DNA of 60,584 bases, taken from the NCBI GenBank assembly GCA_017538255.1, contig JAFYJD010000026.1, forward strand, positions 1 through 60,584, written 5' to 3'. The stretch comes from Clostridia bacterium (lineage in GTDB: Bacteria > Bacillota > Clostridia > Christensenellales > CAG-138). Positions 50,255 through 57,565 of this stretch are shown here, one piece after another (positions within the stretch are counted from its first letter, which is position 1; every line of letters begins with the position of its first letter). The position numbers were made by a program, and so were the translations under genes. Under the pieces are notes generated by a model, which saw only the letters and a program-made list of their open reading frames with translations, was not told the origin of the DNA and did no database searches.

Positions 50255-51400
50255 TTATTTCGAGCCTTCGCGGCACGAGTTAAGGTACTCCATAACCGCG
50301 TTTGTATCGTAGCGGTTAAGAGAAACATAATACACATCGGCGCGCAAACGCTCCGCCAATCTATAGCCGAGACCCTCGAACGCCATTTGCGACGTCTTTG
50401 CAACTACGGTCCCGTCGGCGTACAGGGTGTATGTGCTGCCCCAGGAATTAAAAGACTCCTCCGACGGTGAATCAACGGAATAAAAGTCCCCGCGCGATAT
50501 CGTTATCAGAGCCGCTCCGTGATCGCCCGTTCCGCAGTTGACCCTTGTTAAACAGCGAAAACCGAACTCATAGTACAACGGATCGTCGGGTTCGTCGGAG
50601 GGCTTGTCGGAGATCAGCCGTATAAAATTGTCACCCGCGCTTTCGGTAAGATAGAGGACTTCATCGCCGGTCTCGACTTTGTACGCCTCGCGAGGGCCAA
50701 GTTCTCGCATATTGTAGGCGCAGGCCTTGTCGACGCTGCGCGCATAGAGATCGAATATGGCAACAAAATATGCCATTTGCTGCTCGGTAAGCACCGATGC
50801 GGCGATCTTTCCGTCATCGGTGGATACACGGCCGTCAAGAAAAATAGAATAGATGCGCTCACTTCCGTCGGGCGAAACAAGTTTATATCCAACCTTGAGT
50901 TCTCTCGTGGGCGTGGGCTCCGGTGTGCCGTCGATAAAATCGAGCGTCAGAATCAAGTCTTTGAAGGCTCCGAACACCTGCGCGTCCCTTATGCCGAGGT
51001 ATGCAGGGTGGTACCAATCATTCAGTTCCTCACAGACGTCAACATAGAGGGACGAGCCTTCAAACTCAACGGGCTCGGTCGGGTAATCGCCGATCCTTGA
51101 CGGAAGCGATGTATAGGCATAGATGGAAACGGGGGTCAAGTCCATGAAGGCGCCGATAAGATAAAAATACTGATACGAGACCCCGTCCACACGCTCGTAG
51201 TTTGCCTTGCCGTCTTCGTATGAAAACTCAACGGGAGTGCCCAATGAGTAAGAATAGTCAACTTCATCGGGCGCGGAAGAAACGTCGGCTTCCTCGGGCG
51301 CAGAGGTACCGTTCGTCTTTGCGCCGGAGGATATCGAACAGCCGCAGACGGACGCTATCGCGAGCAGCAGGATCAATAAGAGTGCGGTGAATCTTTTCAT
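50255..51400 (-). CDS. Putative lipoprotein
   Basis: About 381 residues. The basic N-terminus (MKRF), Leu/Ala-rich helix and lipobox (SVCGC) predict a lipoprotein. A short Ser/Ala/Glu/Asp-rich spacer follows. The rest is acidic with many Asp and Tyr and no motif I recognise. The chosen ATG at 51400 begins the signal peptide; the frame runs 21 codons upstream, past the promoter region. It is a single gene, divergent from the cyclophilin gene. Confidence 0.75.
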   Translation of the reverse strand: MKRFTALLLILLLAIASVCGCSISSGAKTNGTSAPEEADVSSAPDEVDYSYSLGTPVEFSYEDGKANYERVDGVSYQYFYLIGAFMDLTPVSIYAYTSLPSRIGDYPTEPVEFEGSSLYVDVCEELNDWYHPAYLGIRDAQVFGAFKDLILTLDFIDGTPEPTPTRELKVGYKLVSPDGSERIYSIFLDGRVSTDDGKIAASVLTEQQMAYFVAIFDLYARSVDKACAYNMRELGPREAYKVETGDEVLYLTESAGDNFIRLISDKPSDEPDDPLYYEFGFRCLTRVNCGTGDHGAALITISRGDFYSVDSPSEESFNSWGSTYTLYADGTVVAKTSQMAFEGLGYRLAERLRADVYYVSLNRYDTNAVMEYLNSCREGSK

Positions 51401-51434
51401 ATTCGGGGGCGCTCCTTTTCTTTTTGACAAGTAT

Positions 51435-51463
51435 ATGATATCAAAAAAACAAACAATTGTCAA
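51435..51463 (-). promoter_or_regulatory. Promoter of the lipoprotein gene at 50255
   Basis: On the minus strand TTGACA, 17 bases, TATCAT, about 35 bases before the start. Confidence 0.75.
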
Positions 51464-51499
51464 GTACCGTTGCCGAACGGTACTGTATTGACAACCGAT

Positions 51500-51528
51500 T
51501 TGCTTTTCAGAAAGATCTATGGTAAACT
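51500..51528 (+). promoter_or_regulatory. Promoter of the cyclophilin gene
   Basis: TTGCTT, 17 bases, TAAACT, about 33 bases before the ATG; divergent from the promoter at 51435-51463. Confidence 0.55.
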
Positions 51529-51561
51529 ATGTATCGCCAAAATCATCTTGAGAGGTAAACT

Positions 51562-52188
51562 ATGAAAAGACTCGTATTGATCGTTATCGCCGTGCTGATG
51601 CTGGCGGCGGCTGCCTGCAAAAAAACGGAGAATACAACCAACCCACCAACGGAAGGAGACAAGTATATGAACAAAGTCTACGCAACCATCACTATGGAAT
51701 CGGGCGGCGTTATCCGCCTGGAACTCTACCCCGATCTCGCGCCCCAGTCCGTGCGCAATTTCTGCTATCTTGCGCGTCAGGGCTTCTATGACGGGCTCAC
51801 TTTCCACCGCATCATCCCCGGCTTTATGGTGCAGGGCGGCGATCCAGACGGCGACGGCACGGGCGGTCCCGGCTACACCATCAAGGGCGAGTTTGCGGCG
51901 AACGGCTTTGAAAACGACCTTAAGCACACCCGCGGCGTCATCTCCTGGGCAAGGCACGGCAACCCCTATATGGACAGCGCCGGAAGCCAGTTCTTCATTA
52001 TGCATCAGGACTATCCTTCGCTTGACGGTCAGTACGCGGCGTTCGGCAGGGTCATCGAGGGCATCGAGGTAGTGGACGGGATCGCGGCGACCAAGACCGG
52101 CGCGAACAACCGCCCCCTCACCCCCGTCGTCATCAAGTCGATCACGATCGAGGGCGACGAACTTCCCGCACCCGATAAGATCAAATAA
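51562..52188 (+). CDS. Peptidyl-prolyl cis-trans isomerase, lipoprotein cyclophilin
   Basis: 208 residues. MKRLVLIVIAVLML with LAAAAC predicts a lipoprotein; after a short polar linker comes a complete cyclophilin domain (about 38-200). The catalytic Arg is in FHRIIPGFMVQGGDP; GSQFFIMHQDYPSLDGQYAAFGRV is the conserved core. It assists folding of secreted proteins outside the membrane. A terminator follows at 52201. Confidence 0.95.
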   Translation: MKRLVLIVIAVLMLAAAACKKTENTTNPPTEGDKYMNKVYATITMESGGVIRLELYPDLAPQSVRNFCYLARQGFYDGLTFHRIIPGFMVQGGDPDGDGTGGPGYTIKGEFAANGFENDLKHTRGVISWARHGNPYMDSAGSQFFIMHQDYPSLDGQYAAFGRVIEGIEVVDGIAATKTGANNRPLTPVVIKSITIEGDELPAPDKIK

Positions 52189-52200
52189 TTCAAAAACGCA

Positions 52201-52227
52201 AAAAGGCGCCGAAAATCGGCGCCTTTT
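52201..52227. terminator. Bidirectional terminator
   Basis: A perfect 12-bp stem (52201-52212 with 52216-52227, loop AAA) flanked by A and T runs, between convergent genes. Confidence 0.9.
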
Positions 52228-52237
52228 ATATTGAAGA

Positions 52238-52474
52238 TCATTTCTTTGTTTCGTTCTGCTTTTTATCGAAATTGTGCGAGGTCCATTTGGACAAAACGAG
52301 CAAAAATACCGCAAACAGCACGACAGCCGCGAACGCGATAAAGATATAGCCGACCGCGCCGACGCCGCTTGACAGCGAGCCGGAAGGACGGGCGTCCTCG
52401 CCGCCGAGCGCGGAGGGCAGAACGCAGTTGAGCGCGGTTATCAGCGCAATAGCGAATATCAAAACCTTTTTCAT
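52238..52474 (-). CDS. Small membrane protein of unknown function
   Basis: 78 residues. A signal-peptide-like N-terminus (MKKVLIFAIALITALNCVLP) is followed by a polar stretch, a second hydrophobic helix (about 40-62) and a basic Lys/Asn tail. I do not recognise it. The chosen ATG at 52474 begins the signal sequence; the frame upstream is open but without a ribosome site. It is transcribed away from spo0A, with a terminator beyond its end. Confidence 0.55.
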   Translation of the reverse strand: MKKVLIFAIALITALNCVLPSALGGEDARPSGSLSSGVGAVGYIFIAFAAVVLFAVFLLVLSKWTSHNFDKKQNETKK

Positions 52475-52637
52475 AAGTTTCCCCCTGTTCTTCGGAGCAA
52501 ATATTGACTGTTTTTCGCTCCTTGTTTCAAAGTTTATCACATTGAACGGTTTTTTGCAAACAAGGGGTACACGGGAATAAAAAATACCTGTGCGATGCAC
52601 AAATCATCACAAAAACAGAACGCGGTATAAACAAAGT

Positions 52638-52708
52638 CAAAATCCGCGCACACTCTCGACACAACAAGACAATAATACTTCTTATTTGCTGTGGAAATGC
52701 GGATTTTG
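52638..52708. repeat. 10-bp inverted repeat upstream of spo0A
   Basis: CAAAATCCGC at 52638-52647 is complementary to GCGGATTTTG at 52699-52708, loop about 51 bases, in the 284-base spacer before spo0A. It could be a regulator site or an mRNA hairpin. A single 0A-box-like TGTCGAG lies between the arms on the minus strand, too weak to call. Confidence 0.45.
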
Positions 52709-52758
52709 CGCTGTTAAAATTATTTCATCCGAAAACAAAGAATCATCAAGGAGGATGA

Positions 52759-53568
52759 ATGATTATGAAAGAATACCGCGTAATTATAGCGGACGGAAAC
52801 GCGCAGTTTCGCCACAGGACGGCGGAGTATTTCAAAACGGACAAGGATCTGATCCGCGTTGAGGAAGCGCCCGACGGACAAGCTGCCCTGCAGAAGATGC
52901 GCGAGGAGCACTTCGACGTACTGATAACGGAACTGGTTATGCCAAAGATCGACGGGCTGGATCTTTTGGAGCAGCTCCGCGTTGAGGCGGTCAACCGCCC
53001 GCAGGTGATAATTATGGTGTCATATATGCGAAACGACAGTCTGCTTCAGCGTTCGTTTTCAAAGGGCGCGAGCTATGTTATGCTCAAACCCGTGGAGCCG
53101 GAGTTTCTGCACCGCAGGATGAAGGACCTTTTGGAATCGGGCGCGGCGGAAAAGGATATGTCGTTTGCCCCCGCCGCTCCCGTCAAGAGCCTGGACGAAA
53201 AGATAACCTCGATATTTTTGACGGTCGGCATCCCCGCACATATAAAGGGTTATCATTTTCTGCGCGAGGCGATACGGATGGTCTACTACAATCCCGAACT
53301 CATCAGTCGCATAACCAAAGAACTCTACCCCGGCATCGCAAAGCGATTCAACACCACGCCGAGCAAGGTCGAACGCGCGATACGCCACGCGATAGAGGTC
53401 AGTTGGATGCGCGGCAAGATAGAGAATATGAACAAACTCTTCGGCTTCAACGTGTACGGCAAGAACGATAAGCCGACAAACGGCGAGTTCATCGCACTCG
53501 TTGCGGACAAACTCATCATCGAGGACGGCCGCGGAAGCGGGATGCAAAAATCCGCCTCGGGAAAATGA
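52759..53568 (+). CDS. spo0A: Sporulation response regulator Spo0A with altered receiver site
   Basis: 269 residues, about Spo0A length. AAGGAGG stands 4 bases before this ATG and 10 before the ATG at 52765; numbering below uses 52765. The C-terminal effector domain is nearly identical to known Spo0[19 protein letters not shown] with the recognition helix, then [14 protein letters not shown] and [15 protein letters not shown]. The receiver domain has ADGN for ADDN (Asp11 is Gly) and [11 protein letters not shown] for the usual DxxMP (Asp56, the phospho-acceptor, is Glu; codon GAA at 52930-52932). The Lys of the LKP motif remains. Either it is regulated without phosphorylation or Glu mimics phospho-Asp. 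Known partner genes are spoIVFAB and SipL nearby; no sensor kinase is in the window. Confidence 0.93.
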   Translation: MIMKEYRVIIADGNAQFRHRTAEYFKTDKDLIRVEEAPDGQAALQKMREEHFDVLITELVMPKIDGLDLLEQLRVEAVNRPQVIIMVSYMRNDSLLQRSFSKGASYVMLKPVEPEFLHRRMKDLLESGAAEKDMSFAPAAPVKSLDEKITSIFLTVGIPAHIKGYHFLREAIRMVYYNPELISRITKELYPGIAKRFNTTPSKVERAIRHAIEVSWMRGKIENMNKLFGFNVYGKNDKPTNGEFIALVADKLIIEDGRGSGMQKSASGK

Positions 53569-53642
53569 GCGCAGCGCGCCCCGCAGGTTTGACCGAACAT
53601 TCGGGTCCCCCCGCCCGGTTTGTTTGAGCCGGCATCGTCCGG

Positions 53643-53680
53643 CGCCCCTCAAACGCTTCGGCTTTTGGGGGGCTTTTTTG
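53643..53680 (+). terminator. Terminator of spo0A
   Basis: A GC-rich imperfect stem with TTCG loop (GCCCCTCAAA to TTTTGGGGGGC) is followed by six T. Confidence 0.75.
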
Positions 53681-53800
53681 AGGTGTTTTGCCGCCCTGTG
53701 TCGATTTGCGGCGAATTATGGAAGCGCGCCGAAAAAAGTCAACACTTTGCCGCCGCAAACAAACAATATATTGCGCCGAACGCGGTTTTTTGCACAAAAA

Positions 53801-53910
53801 TTATCAACATCCGAAAACCCTTTAATTGCAACAAAAAGTGGATAACTATGCGGATAATGTGGATAAGTTTATCCTTTTTATGTGGAAAACTCGAAATTCT
53901 ATGTGGACAA
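53801..53910. promoter_or_regulatory. DnaA-box cluster, candidate oriC or DnaA-controlled region
   Basis: Six 9-mers match TTATCCACA or its complement: one perfect (53858-53866) and five with one mismatch (53801-53809, 53837-53845, 53849-53857, 53881-53889, 53902-53910), within 110 bases. They lie in an AT-rich part of the 476-base gene-free spacer between spo0A and SipL (53569-54044). Clusters like this mark replication origins or DnaA-regulated promoters; dnaA itself is not in the window. Confidence 0.6.
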
Positions 53911-54044
53911 ACCCTGCCGCTCACTTTTGGGAACTCCGTGCTTAAGGCGTGCATCTATCCGACCTCGGGCGCATATGTTTTAGCGATACGCGTCGCGCAG
54001 GAATATCGAGCGCGGCAGCATTGACGCAAGGAGTGGATCGATAA

Positions 54045-55538
54045 ATGGAACTCATATGGAACGAGATAAACGCGCCCCGCCTGATCTTTGGCGGCGTGGA
54101 GCAGACGGAACTTGAGGGTGCCCTGCCGCCGCCCGAGGGCAAAACGGTAAGAGAACTTATAGACTACGGTGCGGAGGTGTTTGCGGACGCCTGCCGCGTT
54201 GACGCGGGCAAACTGACGGTGAACGGCAGGATCGTCGTAAAACTTGTCGCCGCGGACGAAAACGGCTCCGTGTTCGGCTTCACTTCCGAGTCCGCGTTTG
54301 AGCATACCGCGGAAAACGAGGCGTTTGAAAAGGGGATGCTCGCGGAGGCACAGATAACGATCCAGGACCTGAACGTGCGCCTGACGACGGATGAGCGCGT
54401 AATGCTTGCCGCCGTCATCGACATCGATCACAGGGTAGTTTCGGGAGCGCCTGTGCGCGTACTGGGCGGCGTTTCGGGCGTGCGCGATATGGAGATAAAA
54501 TCGCGCGAATACCCCATTTGGCGTAAGGCGGAGCTGGGCGGCGCAGCGATCTCTATCGGCGAAGAGATATCATCCGACGGCGCGGAAGCGGTGCTTGCAC
54601 ACTCAGTGCGTGTGTCGGTGCGCGAGACCGCGTTCGAAAACGGCGGCGTAACGGTCGTCGGAGCGGCAACGGTGAGTATGCTGCTGCGCGGTGAGGGAGG
54701 CGAACTGTCCCAACTTGTACGCACCCTGCCGTTCAGAGAAAACGTCCAAACAAGCGGCGCGGCGGACGAGGTTTACGCCTCGGCGGAGGTGCTGTCGTCA
54801 TCGGCGCGCGCTCTCGGCACGGAGTTTTCGCTCGTCGCCTTTGACGCGGAGATCGCGCTGACGGTCTATGCCGCCCAAAAAAGCGAGGTGCGCCTGCCTC
54901 TCGATGCGTTTTCGCCCACGATCAACTTCAACTGCATCAAACAGCGCGCGGTGTTCCTCGGCGCGCTCGGCGGCGCGAACATCACTTCCAGTCGCCGCGA
55001 GACCGCTTCCGTGCCCAACGGGATGGAGGATATCTTCTCGCCCTCGGCGGTGTTTGTACGCACGGTGCTGACGGGCGCAAACGTTGCAAACGGCGAGGCG
55101 GAACTTACCGGCGTTTTGATAACGCGCGTCATCTATCGCACGGGCGGCGGCAGAACGGAGGTGTTCACCGAGGATGTGCCCTTCACCCTGCACACCGCCG
55201 CGCCCGAGACCGCGTCGAGCGTCAAAGCGCGCGCGGAGGCGGCGGCAACAATCACGGGCGGCAGTTCAAGAAGCGTGCTGATCACCTACAATATCGACGC
55301 GTTTGCGGAGTTTTATTCGGAGACCGCGCTCGACGTCGTCGCGGGGCTTGCCGAAAACACCGCGGATACGGGCGAAGCGGAGCGCTTCGGCGGGCTGATT
55401 ATCCATACCGCGAGCGACGGCGACGAGGTATTCGACATCGCAAAACGCTTCCGAGTCCCCTCTTCGAGCGTGCGCGAGATGAACGCGGGCTGTCCCGATG
55501 TGTTCAAAGAGGGCGATAAAGTGGTGCTGATTGTGTAA
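54045..55538 (+). CDS. sipL: SipL-like DUF3794/LysM spore protein
   Basis: 497 residues with no signal peptide. Three repeated beta-rich domains of the DUF3794 type (about 20-150, 160-300 and 310-430) precede a C-terminal LysM (about 450-497: IIHTASDGDEVFDIAKRF, VPSSSVREMNAGCPD). This order and length are those of SipL, the partner of SpoIVA in Clostridia, which anchors the spore coat in the mother cell. CAAGGAG precedes the start. SpoIVA itself is not in the window. The upstream spacer carries the DnaA-box cluster. Confidence 0.85.
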   Translation: MELIWNEINAPRLIFGGVEQTELEGALPPPEGKTVRELIDYGAEVFADACRVDAGKLTVNGRIVVKLVAADENGSVFGFTSESAFEHTAENEAFEKGMLAEAQITIQDLNVRLTTDERVMLAAVIDIDHRVVSGAPVRVLGGVSGVRDMEIKSREYPIWRKAELGGAAISIGEEISSDGAEAVLAHSVRVSVRETAFENGGVTVVGAATVSMLLRGEGGELSQLVRTLPFRENVQTSGAADEVYASAEVLSSSARALGTEFSLVAFDAEIALTVYAAQKSEVRLPLDAFSPTINFNCIKQRAVFLGALGGANITSSRRETASVPNGMEDIFSPSAVFVRTVLTGANVANGEAELTGVLITRVIYRTGGGRTEVFTEDVPFTLHTAAPETASSVKARAEAAATITGGSSRSVLITYNIDAFAEFYSETALDVVAGLAENTADTGEAERFGGLIIHTASDGDEVFDIAKRFRVPSSSVREMNAGCPDVFKEGDKVVLIV

Positions 55539-55578
55539 AACAGCACGATATGGGCGTGTATCCTCACAGGGCATTGTT

Positions 55579-55607
55579 TTGACAATATGCTTGGCGCGTA
55601 GTATAAT
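55579..55607 (+). promoter_or_regulatory. Promoter of the zincin-like gene
   Basis: TTGACA, 17 bases, TATAAT: a full consensus promoter about 45 bases before the start codon. Confidence 0.85.
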
Positions 55608-55652
55608 CAATCAAATCCATCTTGCCCAAAGGCAGAGAAAGGCAATCCCGCT

Positions 55653-56693
55653 ATGGATCTTGAGTCGTTATATCTGCGTGTGCACGAGGCCGTTTCCACT
55701 CTCGACCTGAACGGCATTTGGCCCGGCTTTGCGCCCTTAAAATTTGCCCTTTATGATAATGAACGCTGTTTCTTCGACGGCCGCTTCGTTGAAAAGACCG
55801 ATGAGTTCTGCGCGAACACCTCCATCGTCTACCGTGGCGAGCAAATTGCGATATGGATGGTGCAGGAGGAACTTGAGATCCCCGTGCTGGCATCGAAACT
55901 CGTCCACGAGATGTTCCACGGCTTTCAGGCTCGGAACTGCTGGAACTGCAATGCAAACGAACTCGAGGCGCTGTATAAGTACGCCTACACCGAGGAAAAC
56001 TTGAGCCTCAAACTGCGCGAAAACGCGCTTTTGATCGCCCTGCTCGAGCGTTTCGACGAGGCCGCGTACCGCGAACTGCTTTCCATCCGCAAGCGCCGCA
56101 GCATCAAATTCCCGTACGAATTTGGCTACGAGTGCGCAGCGGAGGAGATCGAGGGCAGCGCGAACTACGTTGAATGGCAGGCGCTCAAGCAGCTCGACGC
56201 CGACCGCGCCGCCGCGCTCGAGGCGCATATGCGCTCGGTGATGACGAGGAGCGAACACCTCTTCCCCATCCGCATCTGCTGCTACTATACGGGTGCGCTT
56301 ATGATAAACGCGCTGCGCCGATCAGGGGAGGATCCCTTCCGCGCCGCCAAGCGCCCGATGCTGCCGCCGCTTCTCGACGCCGTGCCGCCCTATGACGGCG
56401 ATATTTCAACGAATGACGGCATTTTTGATGAAGTATCCGCTGCGCTCGCCGCATTCAATGCGGAAACGGATGCGATAATAGATGCCGCGCTCGAAAAAAA
56501 CGATGTCGCGCTGACCGGACCGTTTGAACTTGCGGGCGTCAACGTCTACAACGCGCGCTGCCGCAGGGGCTTCATCACATCGACCTATTTCCTTATGTAT
56601 ATGGACGGTAATGAAACCAAACTCCTATACGGAAATTTCGTTATCAAAATGCGTGATGAAAAAACAATAGCCGCCGCGTATCGATGGGAATAA
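55653..56693 (+). CDS. Zincin-like protein with HEMFH motif
   Basis: 346 residues, no signal peptide. VHEMFHGFQ near residue 89 fits HExxH, and EEIEGSANYVEW about 80 residues later supplies the Glu expected as third ligand in gluzincins, so a metalloprotease fold is likely. No family name can be given. The C-terminal third (about 270-346) is beta-rich and not recognised. It is transcribed alone from its own promoter and is followed by a terminator. Confidence 0.7.
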   Translation: MDLESLYLRVHEAVSTLDLNGIWPGFAPLKFALYDNERCFFDGRFVEKTDEFCANTSIVYRGEQIAIWMVQEELEIPVLASKLVHEMFHGFQARNCWNCNANELEALYKYAYTEENLSLKLRENALLIALLERFDEAAYRELLSIRKRRSIKFPYEFGYECAAEEIEGSANYVEWQALKQLDADRAAALEAHMRSVMTRSEHLFPIRICCYYTGALMINALRRSGEDPFRAAKRPMLPPLLDAVPPYDGDISTNDGIFDEVSAALAAFNAETDAIIDAALEKNDVALTGPFELAGVNVYNARCRRGFITSTYFLMYMDGNETKLLYGNFVIKMRDEKTIAAAYRWE

Positions 56694-56730
56694 GCAAGGC
56701 TTTTCCGCTATCAAACGCATTCTCAAAACC

Positions 56731-56772
56731 TAAAGCGCCCTTCTCCAAGTATGGGGAAGGACGCTTTATTTA
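56731..56772 (+). terminator. Terminator after the zincin-like gene
   Basis: TAAAGCGCCCTTCTCC pairs with GGGGAAGGACGCTTTA (one mismatch) around a short loop, followed by TTT. Confidence 0.75.
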
Positions 56773-56803
56773 TGCCAATGATCTATGTCGAATAATGAAG
56801 GGC

Positions 56804-57193
56804 TCAGTACTGCTTCTCGCGCTCAAAGCCGAGATACCTTGTTCCTTGAAACGTGAGCATACCTATGTCGCCCTCGGCGAGCATTCCGAATTCGCGCCCG
56901 TCAACGTGCAGTTCCATCCTATCGCCGCTCTCGACCTCGAAAGTCACATAATAGGAAGTGGAATGGCTTGTATGATGCATCGCGCCGCTGCCGGTGTTAT
57001 GCATATGCGAGGAAACGTTCGTGCGCTTGGAAACCACCGCAGCCGGCACGGTCAGGCGCGGGGAATGATTGTTCCTGTTCCATTGAGCGATGCCCTTCAC
57101 GGCGATAAACACAACAATCCCGAAAAAAAGTATAAAAATGATCGGAAAAACCGTTTCGATGATCGCAAACGAATTGCAGCCGCCAAAGCCCAT
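56804..57193 (-). CDS. DUF2500 membrane protein
   Basis: 129 residues. One N-terminal helix (about 12-34) is followed by the DUF2500 domain: WNRNNHSPRLTVPA, then a His/Ser-rich loop and YYVTFEVESGDRMEL with LTFQGTRYLGFER at the end. Function is not known for the family. CGGAGG stands before the ATG at 57193. It has its own promoter; terminator-like stems lie on both sides. Confidence 0.88.
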   Translation of the reverse strand: MGFGGCNSFAIIETVFPIIFILFFGIVVFIAVKGIAQWNRNNHSPRLTVPAAVVSKRTNVSSHMHNTGSGAMHHTSHSTSYYVTFEVESGDRMELHVDGREFGMLAEGDIGMLTFQGTRYLGFEREKQY

Positions 57194-57259
57194 ATTAACC
57201 TCCGAAAAGTGTTTCGTATACGGCGAAAGCGGCATTATTGCGCCTCCACCTCAAAACAA

Positions 57260-57288
57260 ATTGTAGCATAATAAACATCGCCCGTCAA
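57260..57288 (-). promoter_or_regulatory. Promoter of the DUF2500 gene
   Basis: On the minus strand TTGACG, 17 bases, TACAAT, about 67 bases before the start. Confidence 0.7.
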
Positions 57289-57328
57289 TAAAAAACAGGT
57301 GTTCTATTGAAAATACCTTTTAAACCCG

Positions 57329-57360
57329 TCCCCCCGCGATTTTCATTCTTCGCAGGGGGA
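57329..57360 (-). terminator. Probable terminator of the flotillin operon
   Basis: TCCCCCTGCGA pairs with TCGCGGGGGGA (one mismatch). The following T tract on the minus strand is short, so the call is tentative. Confidence 0.5.
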
Positions 57361-57385
57361 GAGTCTTATTATCGGCAAAGTCCTG

Positions 57386-57562
57386 TCAAATCGTTCTCGC
57401 GCTCTGCCGCTCCAGGGTAACGATGAGCGCACCTTTAAAGCTTCCCGATATGGTCACAAAGTCGGTGAGAATGGATACCACGCGCCAGCCTTCGCGGGCG
57501 GCTTCGTTAATGGCATCCTCCAGCTCCTTGACCTTCGGATGAATCACCTTATACTCAAACAT
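57386..57562 (-). CDS. DUF4177 small protein
   Basis: A 58-residue protein read from the minus strand. It begins MFEYKVIHPKVKELED and contains EAAREGWRVVS and a C-terminal TLERQ; this is the DUF4177 family pattern (FEYK, EGWE/RVVS). Its ribosome site GGAGGAAT lies in the last codons of flotillin, and its ATG is three bases after the flotillin stop, so translation is coupled. Function is not known. Confidence 0.82.
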   Translation of the reverse strand: MFEYKVIHPKVKELEDAINEAAREGWRVVSILTDFVTISGSFKGALIVTLERQSARTI

Positions 57563-57565
57563 TTG

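Noticed and set aside
52655..52670. Possible 0A box upstream of spo0A
   Set aside because: TGTCGAG matches the TGTCGAA core at six of seven positions but only once; too weak to call autoregulation.
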